A DNA stretch of 63,272 nt from PALSA-894 sp034669145 (GCA_034669145.1 JAXDNY010000023.1:1-63272), one strand, 5' to 3'. Counted from the first letter of the stretch, positions 25,354-34,128 are shown. The notes: a model not told the origin generated them from the sequence alone. Numbers and translations are program-made.

Positions 25354-26454
25354 CTATGCACGCTCGAACATGTCGAGGCGGTCGGCACCAACAGCCTCGC
25401 TACCCACCAATCGCAGCTTGGCGGATTGCGTCAAGGCGGTGAGCGGGAGGCCCTCCAGCGCATCGATCCCATCCGCGCCGAGCGCCGTGGGCGAGCGGAA
25501 CAGCGCCGCCTCGTCGACAAGATCGGCCACGACGAAAGCCGCCGACAGGATCGGCCCGGCCTCGACCATCACCCGCGTGATGCCGCGCCCAGCGAGGCCG
25601 CGCAGCACAGCGGCGAGATCCAGGCGCCCGTTCACGCCCGGCACGCGCAGCACTTCGACCCCGAGATCCGTCAATACGCGTTCTTTCTCGGGCGGAGCCG
25701 CTTGATCCGCGAAGGTCCAGTCGAGCGTGCGCGCCGCCGACGACGCGAGTTGCGACGATGGCGGCTGGCGCAGCGCGCTGTCGAGCACCACGCGCACCGG
25801 CGAGCGATGCGCCATGCCGGGCAACCGGCTGGTGAGCTGCGGATCGTCCGAGACCAGGGTGCCGATGCCGGTCAGCACCGCATCGTTCATCGCGCGCATC
25901 AGGTGCACGCGCTCGCGCGCCGCCTCGCCGGTGATCGCGGCCGGACGGCGGCCGGCGAGCCCGGCCTTGCCATCGGCCGACACGGCGAGTTTGAGCGTCA
26001 CATGCGGGCGGCCGTCGCGCACGCGGCGGATATGACCCGCATGCGCCCGCCGCGCTTGCTCGGCACAAACGTCAAGCGTAACCGAAATTCCTGCCGCGCG
26101 CAGCTTGGCGTGCCCCTCCCCGGCGATCTTCGGGTTCGGGTCCTCCAGCGAAGATACCACGCGCGCGATACCCGCCGCCATGATGGCGTCGACGCAGGGC
26201 GGCGTCTTGCCGTGGTGCGAGCACGGCTCGAGCGTCACGTACAGCGCCGCGCCGCGCGCCGCCTCCCCTGCCCGCCGCAGTGCCTCCACCTCGGCATGCG
26301 GCCGGCCGCCCGGCTGGGTCCAGCCGCGCCCGACCACGACGCCGGCCTTCACGACCACCGCCCCGACCGCCGGATTCGGCCACGCATTGCCGAGCCCGCG
26401 CCGGCCGAGGGCGAGCGCGAGGGACATGAAGCGGGTGTCGAGATCGGAAGTCAT
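25354..26454 (-). CDS. ribD: Bifunctional diaminohydroxyphosphoribosylaminopyrimidine deaminase / reductase
   Basis: 366 aa. The N-terminal deaminase domain shows the zinc site: H in GGRPHAEVEAL near 51-61 with the catalytic Glu, and C/C in VTLEPCSHHGKTPPCVDA near 73-90. The C-terminal reductase domain starts around 150 (RPHVTLKLAVSADGK) and includes DAVLTGIGTLVSDDPQLTSRLPG near 195-217. It is the first of ribD-ribE-ribH-nusB-thiL, with no spacing to ribE. No FMN riboswitch was recognised in the 11 bases before the toxin gene or within reach upstream. Confidence 0.96.
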   Translation of the reverse strand: MTSDLDTRFMSLALALGRRGLGNAWPNPAVGAVVVKAGVVVGRGWTQPGGRPHAEVEALRRAGEAARGAALYVTLEPCSHHGKTPPCVDAIMAAGIARVVSSLEDPNPKIAGEGHAKLRAAGISVTLDVCAEQARRAHAGHIRRVRDGRPHVTLKLAVSADGKAGLAGRRPAAITGEAARERVHLMRAMNDAVLTGIGTLVSDDPQLTSRLPGMAHRSPVRVVLDSALRQPPSSQLASSAARTLDWTFADQAAPPEKERVLTDLGVEVLRVPGVNGRLDLAAVLRGLAGRGITRVMVEAGPILSAAFVVADLVDEAALFRSPTALGADGIDALEGLPLTALTQSAKLRLVGSEAVGADRLDMFERA

Positions 26455-26465
26455 CCCGGTGCTTG

Positions 26466-26774
26466 CTATTCGCTCTTGCGGAAGAGCGCCCCCATATCGC
26501 GGTGGCCCTCGACGACGTTCACGATCTCCACAACGTCACCGACATATCGGAAGAAGATCAAATAATTGCCATAGGGCGCGGTGCGGATATCGGGAAGCAG
26601 ATCAGGGCGAGCCCGACCGATCGTTCCGGGCAGACGTCCCAGATGGCGACAGTGGTCGTTTAACTCCCGAACGAATCGAGCCGCAACCCGCCGACTGCCA
26701 CTCACGAATTGAATGTAATCGCCGATCGCCGCCAGATCGTCCCGTGCGCTGGCCAACAGCCGAACGCGGCGCAC
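26466..26774 (-). CDS. ParE/RelE-family toxin
   Basis: 102 aa, GTG start at 26774. The pattern ASARDDLAAIGDYIQFVSGS, then FVRELNDHCRHLGRLPGTIGRARPDL and PYGNYLIFFRYVGDVVEIVNVVEGHRD, is that of the ParE/RelE toxin fold, ParE-like in its middle (gyrase-directed toxins are known there, but the target cannot be told from sequence). It abuts the stop of the gene at 26775-27038, as toxin-antitoxin pairs do. It sits 11 bases upstream of ribD's end of the core block. Confidence 0.85.
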   Translation of the reverse strand: MRRVRLLASARDDLAAIGDYIQFVSGSRRVAARFVRELNDHCRHLGRLPGTIGRARPDLLPDIRTAPYGNYLIFFRYVGDVVEIVNVVEGHRDMGALFRKSE

Positions 26775-27038
26775 CTATCGGCCCTGCACCCGGGAGTCGC
26801 CAAATCGCTCGTCGATCATCAGGTCGATATCGTCCGGCGAATAATCGCCGCCGCGCGCGATGGATTGACGGAGCATCTCACGGAGAGCCTCGAGCTTGGC
26901 TTCCTGCTCTTCCGGCGTCAGGCCCTTGTCGGCATTCACCATCGCTTCGATCCCCTCAAGGGTCGCGACAGCGTCCTCCTGCGCGTCGGGCGGCCACGCC
27001 GACACGCGTTCAAGCAATTCTGCCAGCCGTTTATTCAT
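26775..27038 (-). CDS. Probable antitoxin partner of the ParE-type toxin
   Basis: 87 aa from the ATG at 27038 (MNKRLAELLERVSAWPPDAQEDAVATL). It is acidic and helical, with EEQEAKLEALREMLRQSIARGGDYSPDDIDLMIDE (in parts) at the C-terminus. Its stop is immediately followed by the toxin's GTG. I see no clear ribbon-helix-helix or HTH DNA-binding motif, so the name rests mainly on the pairing and on size. It diverges from the KTSC gene over about 90 bases, which must hold both promoters. Confidence 0.75.
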   Translation of the reverse strand: MNKRLAELLERVSAWPPDAQEDAVATLEGIEAMVNADKGLTPEEQEAKLEALREMLRQSIARGGDYSPDDIDLMIDERFGDSRVQGR

Positions 27039-27130
27039 AGCCGCTACCGTAGCATGTGAGGTTGGGCACCGCCACTTGGATTGGCGAACCAAAGCGGGCG
27101 ATCAGGCGTTATCGGCCGGGAGAATGCACC

Positions 27131-27337
27131 ATGCCCTCAACCGCGATCGAGCACATCAGCTACGATGAAGCCACGCGCGAACTCCACGTCACCTACGTGG
27201 GCGGCGGGACGTACACCTATTACGGCGTCCCGAAACAGGTCTATGCGGCGTTTCGCGCGGCTCCCTCGAAGGGGCAGTTCGTCAACCAGTTCGTGAAGAA
27301 CCGTTACGATTTCCGGCGCCATTCCCGCTCGGCCTGA
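27131..27337 (+). CDS. KTSC domain protein
   Basis: 68 aa. The pattern ISYDEATRELHVTYVGGGTYTYYGVP near 9-34, VYAAFRAAPSKGQFVNQFVKNRYDF near 38-62, is the KTSC domain, a small fold found as single proteins and in fusions with DNA- or RNA-handling domains. A purine-rich GGGAGAATG stretch precedes the ATG at 27131. It is transcribed towards nrdR (convergent, 3 bases apart). Function unknown. Confidence 0.85.
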   Translation: MPSTAIEHISYDEATRELHVTYVGGGTYTYYGVPKQVYAAFRAAPSKGQFVNQFVKNRYDFRRHSRSA

Positions 27338-27340
27338 GGC

Positions 27341-27829
27341 TTACTTCCTCATGGCCGCCGGTGCGCGCGGCGGCTCATCGTCGGCGGCAAGCTCGGCCAA
27401 AGCAGCCTGGAAATCCTTCGCCTCGCGGAAATCGCGATAGACTGAAGCGAAGCGGACATAGGCGACTTCGTCGAGTTCGCGCAGATGTGCGATCACAGTC
27501 TCGCCGATGGTTTCGTGGCTGATTTCGCTCTCGCCGAGGCTCTCAAGCTCCTGCACGATCTTCGAGACCGTCCGCTCGATGCGCTCCGGCTCGACATTGC
27601 GCTTGCGCAGCGCGATCTCGAACGAGCGCGCGAGCTTGTCGCGGTCGAACGGCACGCGCCGCCCGTTGCGCTTGATCACGGTCAGTTCGCGTAACTGCAC
27701 CCGCTCGAAGGTGGTGAAACGGAAGTTGCAGGAGAGGCACACGCGACGGCGCCGGATCGCGGCCGAATCCTCGGTCGGCCGCGAATCCTTCACCTGGGTA
27801 TCGAGGCTCTGGCACTTCGGACAACGCAT
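27341..27829 (-). CDS. nrdR: Transcriptional repressor NrdR
   Basis: 162 aa. NrdR senses ATP/dATP and represses ribonucleotide reductase genes. The N-terminal zinc ribbon has CPKC at 3-6 and CLSC at 31-34. The ATP-cone follows (VIKRNGRRVPFDRDKLARSFEIALRKR near 50-77). The C-terminal YVRFASVYRDFREAKDF near 125-140 is also family-typical. It lies 46 bases downstream of glyA on the same strand, the usual order in Rhizobiales. Confidence 0.97.
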   Translation of the reverse strand: MRCPKCQSLDTQVKDSRPTEDSAAIRRRRVCLSCNFRFTTFERVQLRELTVIKRNGRRVPFDRDKLARSFEIALRKRNVEPERIERTVSKIVQELESLGESEISHETIGETVIAHLRELDEVAYVRFASVYRDFREAKDFQAALAELAADDEPPRAPAAMRK

Positions 27830-27850
27830 GGCCCTTTGACCCCCACCCGG

Positions 27851-27869
27851 CCTCCCCCTTCGGGGGAGG
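27851..27869. repeat. Perfect short hairpin between glyA and nrdR
   Basis: CCTCCCCC and GGGGGAGG face each other over a three-base loop (TTC). It occupies the 45-base gap between glyA and nrdR. There is no T-run on either side, so it is not a standard terminator; it could be an attenuating or mRNA-protecting hairpin, or a decayed repeat. Confidence 0.5.
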
Positions 27870-27874
27870 AGAAA

Positions 27875-29179
27875 TTACGACTGATAGATCGGAAACCGCT
27901 TCACCAGCGCTTTCACCTTCTCGCGCACCGCCGCCTCGACCATCGAGTCCTCGTCGCTGCCCTTCTGTGACAGCACGTCGAGCACCTCGACGATCATGTC
28001 GCCGATCTGGCGGAATTCCGCGACGCCGAAGCCGCGCGTGGTGCCGGCCGGGGTGCCGAGTCGCACGCCCGAGGTCACCATCGGCTTTTCGGGATCGAAC
28101 GGGATGCCGTTCTTGTTGCAGGTGATGTGCGCGCGGCCGAGCGCGATCTCGGCAACCTTGCCGGTCAGGCGCTTGGGCCGCAGATCGACCAGCATCAGGT
28201 GATTGTCAGTGCCGCCCGACACGATATCGAGTCCCTTGGACTTGAGGCTCTCGGCCAGCGCCTTGGCGTTCGCCACGATGTTGCGGGCGTAGATCTTGAA
28301 ATCGGGCTGCAGCGCTTCGCCGAGCGCGACCGCCTTGGCGGCGATCACATGCATCAGCGGCCCCCCCTGGAGCCCTGGGAACACCGCCGAGTTCACCTTC
28401 CTGGCGATCGCCTCGTCGTTGGTGAGGATCATGCCGCCGCGCGGGCCGCGCAGCGACTTGTGGTTGGTCGTGGTGACGACATGCGCATGCGGGAATGGCG
28501 AGGGATGCACGCCGCCCGCCACCAGCCCGGCGAAATGCGCCATGTCGACCATCAGGAAAGCGCCGACCTCGTCGGCGATCTCGCGGAAACGCTTGAAGTC
28601 CCAGATGCGCGAATAGGCGGTCGCGCCCGCGATGATGATCTTCGGCTTCGATGTGCGTGCGATGCTCGCCACGTCGTCCATGTCGATCAGGTGATCGTCG
28701 CGCCGCACGCCGTAGTGCACCGCGTTGAACCACTTGCCCGACATGTTGACCGGGGATCCGTGGGTCAGGTGGCCGCCGGCCGCGAGATCGAGCCCCATGA
28801 AGGTGTCGCCCGGGGTCATCAGCGCCAGGAACACCGCCTGGTTCATCTGGCTGCCGGAATTGGGCTGTACGTTCGCGAACTCGCAGCCGAACAACTTCTT
28901 CGCGCGCTCTATTGCGATGAGCTCTGCCACGTCTACGAACTGGCAGCCGCCGTAGTAGCGCCGGCCCGGATAGCCTTCCGCGTATTTGTTGGTGAGCACC
29001 GACCCTTGCGCCTCGAGAACCGCCCGGCTGACGATGTTTTCTGACGCGATCAGCTCGATCTCGTCGCGCTGGCGGCCAAGCTCCTTGGCGATCACGTCTG
29101 CGATCTCGGGATCGGCTTGCTCAAGCGTCGCGGAAAAGAACGCGTCTTCCTTCGCGGCAACGGCTCCGGTCGCGGACAT
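27875..29179 (-). CDS. glyA: Serine hydroxymethyltransferase
   Basis: 434 aa, cytoplasmic PLP enzyme interconverting serine and glycine with tetrahydrofolate. The PLP lysine lies in THKSLRGPRGG near residue 245, preceded by the family pattern HVVTTTNHKS. Others: VQPNSGSQMNQAVFLAL near 105, and GAHPS-like GGVHPSPFPHAHVV. The ATG at 29179 gives MSATGAVAAKEDAFF and the normal length; the frame is open upstream. nrdR follows. It is the first gene of a minus-strand pair. Confidence 0.97.
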   Translation of the reverse strand: MSATGAVAAKEDAFFSATLEQADPEIADVIAKELGRQRDEIELIASENIVSRAVLEAQGSVLTNKYAEGYPGRRYYGGCQFVDVAELIAIERAKKLFGCEFANVQPNSGSQMNQAVFLALMTPGDTFMGLDLAAGGHLTHGSPVNMSGKWFNAVHYGVRRDDHLIDMDDVASIARTSKPKIIIAGATAYSRIWDFKRFREIADEVGAFLMVDMAHFAGLVAGGVHPSPFPHAHVVTTTNHKSLRGPRGGMILTNDEAIARKVNSAVFPGLQGGPLMHVIAAKAVALGEALQPDFKIYARNIVANAKALAESLKSKGLDIVSGGTDNHLMLVDLRPKRLTGKVAEIALGRAHITCNKNGIPFDPEKPMVTSGVRLGTPAGTTRGFGVAEFRQIGDMIVEVLDVLSQKGSDEDSMVEAAVREKVKALVKRFPIYQS

Positions 29180-29285
29180 CAGGCACTTTCCTCGGGTATG
29201 GCGATGGCACCGGCCGGATAGCATATCGCCCCGAAAGCGCCAAGTATTGGGCTTCGGGTGGGATATTGCCCGCTATATCTGGGGG

Positions 29286-29477
29286 TTACGGGGCCTCGCG
29301 GGCGAGCCGGGCCTTCAGCTTCCCGACAGCCAGTTGCGCCAGATCGGCCTGCGCTGCGGAGACCGGCCCGATCACCGAAACCTCGGTCCCGGTCGCGGCA
29401 TCGATCGCCACGACTTTGACCACGGCACCGATGACCGTGAACTCGAAGAAGACCTCGCGCGGCTCCTCCGCGGCCAT
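29286..29477 (-). CDS. Small conserved protein (DUF6898-like)
   Basis: 63 aa. The sequence reads as two or three beta strands (EVFFEFTVIGAVVKVVAIDAATGTEVSVIGP) then a helix (AQADLAQLAVGKLKARL). I believe it matches the family called DUF6898, sometimes mis-annotated as part of serine hydroxymethyltransferase, but this is from memory. The Rieske gene's TGA overlaps the start; either GTG at 29480 or ATG at 29477 could be used, and the ATG is given here. glyA is the next gene downstream. Confidence 0.75.
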   Translation of the reverse strand: MAAEEPREVFFEFTVIGAVVKVVAIDAATGTEVSVIGPVSAAQADLAQLAVGKLKARLAREAP

Positions 29478-29890
29478 CACGCCTCGACCACGATGTAATC
29501 GTTCTCCACGCTCACCGGAAAGGTCTCGGCCTTGTACGGGCCTTCGACCAGTTGCGCGCCCTTTTCAACCGAGACGGCATATCGGCGCGTGCGCAAGCGC
29601 TGCGGGTCGCACCAGGATTGCCCGGTGCGGATGTCGAACTCCCATGAATGCCACGGGCAGCGGATGATCTCGCCGCGCCTCGAGTAGCGATATTCGCCGG
29701 GCTCGGAGGACTGGATCAGCCCGGTCTGCTTGCCCTCGCACAGGCTGCCGCCTTTGTGCGGGCAGCGATTGTTGAGCGCGAAAAACTCGCCGCCGAGATT
29801 GAAGACCACGACCGCGCGGCCGTTCACCGCGACCAGCTTGCGGTGACCCGGCGGAATGTCTTCAACGGCCGCGACAATGTGCTTGGGCAT
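29477..29890 (-). CDS. Rieske (2Fe-2S) domain protein
   Basis: 137 aa single-domain ferredoxin-like protein. The cluster ligands are C43-x-H45 (RCPHKGGSL) and C78-x2-H81 (CPWHSWEFD). The spacing fits NirD/ferredoxin-component Rieske domains. No signal peptide or membrane segment is seen, so it is probably cytoplasmic. The MPKHIVAAVEDIPP start at 29890 was chosen over an upstream in-frame ATG because it begins the family's first strand. Overlap with the small gene downstream points to one transcript. No oxygenase gene lies nearby, so its partner is unknown. Confidence 0.9.
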   Translation of the reverse strand: MPKHIVAAVEDIPPGHRKLVAVNGRAVVVFNLGGEFFALNNRCPHKGGSLCEGKQTGLIQSSEPGEYRYSRRGEIIRCPWHSWEFDIRTGQSWCDPQRLRTRRYAVSVEKGAQLVEGPYKAETFPVSVENDYIVVEA

Positions 29891-30030
29891 CGTGTTGTTT
29901 TTCCCAGCGGCTGGCCTCGTCCGGCGCGGAGAACCGCGGCCGATCGTCATTCATAACACGGGACGCGCGCCGAAGACTCAGGTACGCTGATACAACCATA
30001 CGGACATTAGCCGATCTTGCTGGGGGCCTC

Positions 30031-31014
30031 ATGAGCATCGCCCGCGCCGATTGCCGCCGCGCTTACGTCACCTGCACGTGGGCTGCGGCCCTGATCCTGT
30101 TTGCGACTCAGCCAAGCCAGGCGGCGGTCAGCAAAGCCGACGTCGAGCAAGGCCTCATCGAGTGCACCGACAGCCATCTCAAGAAGCACAACCCCGACCT
30201 TGCCGGAAAGCCCGATACGATCCTGTGCTTTCTCGCCTACGTGAGCAACTTCAACACCAAGTCACGACAGATCGGCGGGAAACCGAGATTTCTCGGCGTC
30301 CCGCATTGGGTGGTGCACCACATCGCGAAGGCGCCGAATGCCCCGGAGACCAAGGACCGGCCGAACAGCTGGTTCACGGTTCCCGACCTCGCCAAGCAGG
30401 GCATCGCGCCGACCGACGACAGCTACGCGTTCTCGAAGGCGTTCCGCGACAAGAACAAGAACTGGTACGAGCGCGGTCACCTCGCGCAGAAATACCTTGC
30501 CGAACGCCTCGGAGGGGACTCGGGCTGGTTCACGCACAACGTCGTCAACGCGGTGCCGCAGCGCTCGCAGTTCAACAAGGGGCCGTGGCTGACGCTTGAA
30601 TGTTACACCGGCGCGTGGGCCAACAAGTTCGGCGAGGTGTGGGTGATTGCCGGACCGGTGTACCGCAAGAACAAGCCGGTCGTCTGGCTGAAGTCTGACG
30701 CCAACAAGAAGGCGCTGCCGGTCGCTATACCGGTCGCGATGTACAAGATCGTGGCGCGCAAGCAGCCGGACGAAAAGTGGGCCGTTCTCGGCTTCATCTA
30801 CCCGCAGACCCATCCGTCCTACAGCAAGCGGCCGTACGACCCAGGCAGGTTCATGCACACGATCGCCGAGATCGAGCGGCTCACCCAAGAGGAATTCCTG
30901 TCCGGCCTGCCGGACGCCGCGGCCCTCAAAAAGCAGACCGGCGTCAAGTTATGGCCGGTCGCGTCCAGCGACTTCGATCCGGGATGCGCCAGCCAAAAGG
31001 CTGACGTGCCCTGA
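30031..31014 (+). CDS. Secreted DNA/RNA non-specific endonuclease
   Basis: 327 aa with a signal peptide ending near SQAA (about residue 32). It belongs to the beta-beta-alpha-metal nuclease family (NUC1/EndoG). The core motif reads YERGHLAQK with the catalytic His at 150; Glu stands where most members have Asp (DRGH). Downstream, THNVVNAVPQRSQFNKGPW supplies the metal-binding Asn (N182). Cys at 45 and 66 may pair. It is probably periplasmic or secreted. A GGGGG stretch lies shortly before the ATG at 30031. It is a single-gene unit convergent with the amidohydrolases. Confidence 0.9.
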   Translation: MSIARADCRRAYVTCTWAAALILFATQPSQAAVSKADVEQGLIECTDSHLKKHNPDLAGKPDTILCFLAYVSNFNTKSRQIGGKPRFLGVPHWVVHHIAKAPNAPETKDRPNSWFTVPDLAKQGIAPTDDSYAFSKAFRDKNKNWYERGHLAQKYLAERLGGDSGWFTHNVVNAVPQRSQFNKGPWLTLECYTGAWANKFGEVWVIAGPVYRKNKPVVWLKSDANKKALPVAIPVAMYKIVARKQPDEKWAVLGFIYPQTHPSYSKRPYDPGRFMHTIAEIERLTQEEFLSGLPDAAALKKQTGVKLWPVASSDFDPGCASQKADVP

Positions 31015-31042
31015 TTGCTCTCGAAGACGGGTGTAAACGCCC

Positions 31043-32143
31043 TTATGCAAGCCCGTAGAGCTTCTTCGCGTTGCCCGAATAGATCATCCGCCGCTGCTCC
31101 TCGGTCAGGCTCGGCGGCAGCGCGAGCACCGGATCGTCGAAATCCCAGTGCGGGTAGTCGCTCGCGAACAGAATGCGGTCGAAGCCGATCCAGCGCATCG
31201 CGTCGATCACGTGCTCGGGGTCCTCGGCCTCTTCCATCGGCTGGGTTGAGACCCAGAAATGCTCGCGGATGTACTCCGACGGCGGCCGCTTTACGTGCGG
31301 GACTTCGTCGCGCATGCGCTCCCAGTGCTTGTCGAGCCGCCAGCCGAGCGCGGGCAGCCAGCCGAAGCCGGATTCGATCAGCACCACTTTAAGATCGCGA
31401 TACTGCTCGAACAGACCTTCGAAGATCATGCTGGCGACCACCGCCTGCTGGCCGGTCGCGTGCTCGGTCATCTCCTCGATGTAGAACGAGGGCCAGCCCG
31501 AATTGGTCAGCGGCCAGCCCGCATAGCCGAACACATGAATGCCGACCGGCAGGCCCGCCTCGACCGCCTCTTGGTAGATCGGCCAGTAGCGCCGCCGCCC
31601 GTGCGCTTCCGCGGTGCGGCTGAGCATGAACACCTGTGCGAAGTTCTTGTCGCCCGCGCGGCGCTTGATCTCGGCCTTGGAGGCTTCGGGATTTTCGTAC
31701 GGCACCACGACGGACGCCTTCAGCCGCTTCTCGCGCGAGGTCCACTTCTCGAGCTGCTGCTCATTCGCGGCGAACGCCATCGCGGCGGAGAATTCGGGAT
31801 TCTGGTCGCCCTGCGCTGTCGGCTGCAGCGGGTTCAGGATGCCATAGTCCATGTCGTAGAGATCGAGCAACTGCTCGCGCATGAAGCCGAGATCGCTGCC
31901 CGGCATGCCGCCGCCGGGAGGCCAGGCATCGCGCCGCGCCGCCTGCGGCGTGATCTTCGGCATCGGATAGGCCTTGGTGAAGCCGTGGCGCGGGCGGAGC
32001 CCGTAGGTCTGCAGATACGACCACCACTGATTGGACAAGTGTTTGCGGTAATCCTCGATCAGCAGCTTTGGATGGATGTCGCAATCGACGATGCCGTAAC
32101 GCGTCTTCTGCGCGCGGGCGGGCTGGCGGACTTCGATGTTCAT
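31043..32143 (-). CDS. Amidohydrolase-2 family enzyme, TIM barrel (paralogue 1)
   Basis: 366 aa, no signal peptide. The N-terminus carries the D-C-D-I-H metal motif (residues 20-24). Further signs are GIHVFGYAGWPLTNSGWPSFYIEE in the middle, VVLIESGFGWLPALGWRLDKHWERM near 250-275, and a C-terminal FASDYPHWDFDDP with the metal-binding Asp. This is the ACMSD/amidohydrolase-2 group, which holds decarboxylases and hydratases as well as hydrolases. The gene starts inside the stop of its paralogue (ATGA), so they are co-translated and may form hetero-oligomers. Substrate not known. Confidence 0.88.
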   Translation of the reverse strand: MNIEVRQPARAQKTRYGIVDCDIHPKLLIEDYRKHLSNQWWSYLQTYGLRPRHGFTKAYPMPKITPQAARRDAWPPGGGMPGSDLGFMREQLLDLYDMDYGILNPLQPTAQGDQNPEFSAAMAFAANEQQLEKWTSREKRLKASVVVPYENPEASKAEIKRRAGDKNFAQVFMLSRTAEAHGRRRYWPIYQEAVEAGLPVGIHVFGYAGWPLTNSGWPSFYIEEMTEHATGQQAVVASMIFEGLFEQYRDLKVVLIESGFGWLPALGWRLDKHWERMRDEVPHVKRPPSEYIREHFWVSTQPMEEAEDPEHVIDAMRWIGFDRILFASDYPHWDFDDPVLALPPSLTEEQRRMIYSGNAKKLYGLA

Positions 32144-33216
32144 GTTCGACTCCCCTCGGCGGGAGATGGATTGAGCCGATCATACGTCGCAAGCGGATTC
32201 TCCACCAGTATCTTGCGCCGTAACCTATCAGGAATTCCCTTCGGGATGCGCTCGTCGCCGTCGAACTGCCAGTGGGGAAAATCCGAGGAAAACAACAACA
32301 TATCGTCCGATCTTAGATGTTCGACGATGCGTTCCACATCGTCCGGGCCGGACGGGCCGTCGAACGGCTGGATCGTGAGACGGAAATGGTCGCGCACGAT
32401 TTCGGACGGCGACCGGTCGACCCACGGCACCTCGGTGCGCGCGCCGCGCCAGAATTTCGAGAAGCGCCACAGGAACGCCGGCAGCCAGGTCACGCCCGAT
32501 TCGATCAGCACCACCTTCAGCTTGGGGTACTTGGCGAACACGCCCTCGGTGATCAGGCTCGCGACCTGGCTCTGAAAGCCCTGGCTCTGGCTGGTGTAAT
32601 CCTCCACATACGACGTCGGCCAGCCGAGCGACGTCACCGGATTGCGGTAGTTCGAGCCCGCATGGATGCCGACCGCCAGGCCATGCCGTTCGGCCGCTGC
32701 GAAAATCGGCCAGTTGTGGCGCCGCCCGAGCGGTGTTTCCTGCATCGCCAGCACCAGGATCTGCACGAAGCGGCGGTCCTTGGCGCAGCGCTCGATCTCG
32801 TCGACCGCATACTCGACATTCTGCATCGGGATCACGATCGAGGCGCGCAGGCGCGAATCGCGGTCGAGCCATTCCTTCACGATCCAGTCGTTCAGCGCGC
32901 TGGTGAACGCGCGCGCCATGTCCTCGTTGTAGATGAGCTGCACGCCGTAGAGGCAATTGAGGATCGCGTGGCTCGCGCCCCAGCGGTCGCATACCTGGCG
33001 CGCGAGCTCGCCCGCGTCGGTCGCCGCGTAGCCGTTAGCCCCGCGAAAATCCGGGCGCGCGGTGATCGGGGCGTTCGGCGGATAGGCGGCGGATTCGAGC
33101 GAACCCATGCCGCGCTCCTCCACCGAGTCGCGCCAGTAGGTTTCCAGATACGGCAACAGGATGTCATTGCCGGTCACGGTCGGGTGTACGTCGCAATCGA
33201 TGGCGTCGATGGTCAT
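32140..33216 (-). CDS. Amidohydrolase-2 family enzyme, TIM barrel (paralogue 2)
   Basis: 358 aa from the ATG at 33216 (MTIDAIDCDVHPTV), chosen because the D-C-D-V-H motif at 7-11 must be near the start; the frame stays open upstream inside the transporter gene. It shares with paralogue 1 the blocks GIHAGSNYRNPVTSLGWPTSYVEDY (parts), VVLIESGVTWLPAFLWRFSKFWRG and FSSDFPHWQFDGDE. The strong similarity in the same order says tandem duplication. Only 2 bases separate it from the DMT transporter upstream, so transporter and both enzymes are one operon. Confidence 0.88.
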   Translation of the reverse strand: MTIDAIDCDVHPTVTGNDILLPYLETYWRDSVEERGMGSLESAAYPPNAPITARPDFRGANGYAATDAGELARQVCDRWGASHAILNCLYGVQLIYNEDMARAFTSALNDWIVKEWLDRDSRLRASIVIPMQNVEYAVDEIERCAKDRRFVQILVLAMQETPLGRRHNWPIFAAAERHGLAVGIHAGSNYRNPVTSLGWPTSYVEDYTSQSQGFQSQVASLITEGVFAKYPKLKVVLIESGVTWLPAFLWRFSKFWRGARTEVPWVDRSPSEIVRDHFRLTIQPFDGPSGPDDVERIVEHLRSDDMLLFSSDFPHWQFDGDERIPKGIPDRLRRKILVENPLATYDRLNPSPAEGSRT

Positions 33217-33218
33217 CG

Positions 33219-34118
33219 TTACCCCCGCGCCGCGCACCACACACCGGTGAGGATCAGCGCAAAGCCGACCACATGATAGCCCATCAGCGGCTCGCCGAGC
33301 AGCACGCCGGTCAACAGCGCCGTGAAGATCGGAATGAGGTGCAGGAACACCCCGGCCCGGTTCGGGCCGATCAGTTCGACGCCGCGCGTCCACGACGCAA
33401 AAGCGACGATGGTGGAGAAGATCGTGACGAACACGATGGCCGAGAACGTCAGCAGCGTCGGCTGCAGCACGAAGCCGGTCGAATATTCCCAGGAAAACGC
33501 CGGCAGCATCGCGACGCCGGAGATCAGGCAGAACACGAACATGAAGCTCAGGGGGTGAATTTTCGGCCGCCAGCGCAGCGACGCCGAATACACCGCCCAC
33601 AGCACCAGGTTGATCAGGATCAGTATGTCGCCGAGGTTGAACGCGAAATGCGTCAGCACGCCCGGATCGAGCTTGCTGATGATCGCCAGCACGCCGAAGA
33701 GCGAGATGACGATCCCGGCGAGCTGCCCCCGGGTCAGCCGGTCGCCGAACATCACGGCGCTGGCGACGGCGATGAACACGGGGCCAAGCGAGTTCATCAC
33801 CGAGACGTTGAGCGCGGTGGTGAGCTGCAGCCCGACGAATTGCAGCGCCCCGAACACCGCCCCGCCGATCAGCGCCAGATAGACCAGCACGCCGAAATGG
33901 CGGCGGATCAGCGGCCAGTCGCGGGCGAGATATCCGTGGATGAACGGGAACAGCACCGCGGCGGCGAGCAGCCAGCGCAGCGTCGTGATCGCGAGCGGCG
34001 GAACGTGGCCCGCGATCGCGCGGCCCATCAGGTGATTGCCGGACCAGCACAGGCTGCCGAGCGCGAGCAGGAGATAGGCGTTGCCCCACAGGCCCCCGCG
34101 AGGCTTTGCTTCGGGCAT
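33219..34118 (-). CDS. EamA/DMT-family transporter
   Basis: 299 aa from the ATG at 34118 (MPEAKPRGGLWGNAYLLL). Ten hydrophobic helices in two EamA repeats are apparent, with LRWLLAAAVLFPFIHG in the first and LIPIFTALLTGVLLGEPLMGYHVVGFALILTGV (parts) closing the second. Members export amino acids, nucleobases or other small metabolites. It is the first gene of an operon with two amidohydrolases, which suggests export or uptake of their substrate or product. Confidence 0.9.
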   Translation of the reverse strand: MPEAKPRGGLWGNAYLLLALGSLCWSGNHLMGRAIAGHVPPLAITTLRWLLAAAVLFPFIHGYLARDWPLIRRHFGVLVYLALIGGAVFGALQFVGLQLTTALNVSVMNSLGPVFIAVASAVMFGDRLTRGQLAGIVISLFGVLAIISKLDPGVLTHFAFNLGDILILINLVLWAVYSASLRWRPKIHPLSFMFVFCLISGVAMLPAFSWEYSTGFVLQPTLLTFSAIVFVTIFSTIVAFASWTRGVELIGPNRAGVFLHLIPIFTALLTGVLLGEPLMGYHVVGFALILTGVWCAARG

Positions 34119-34128
34119 GCGGCGAACG

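Noticed and set aside
26455..26465. FMN riboswitch before ribD
   Set aside because: The space to the upstream gene is too short and no RFN-like sequence is present.
27851..27869. Hairpin between glyA and nrdR as a terminator
   Set aside because: No T-run on either side; recorded only as a hairpin.
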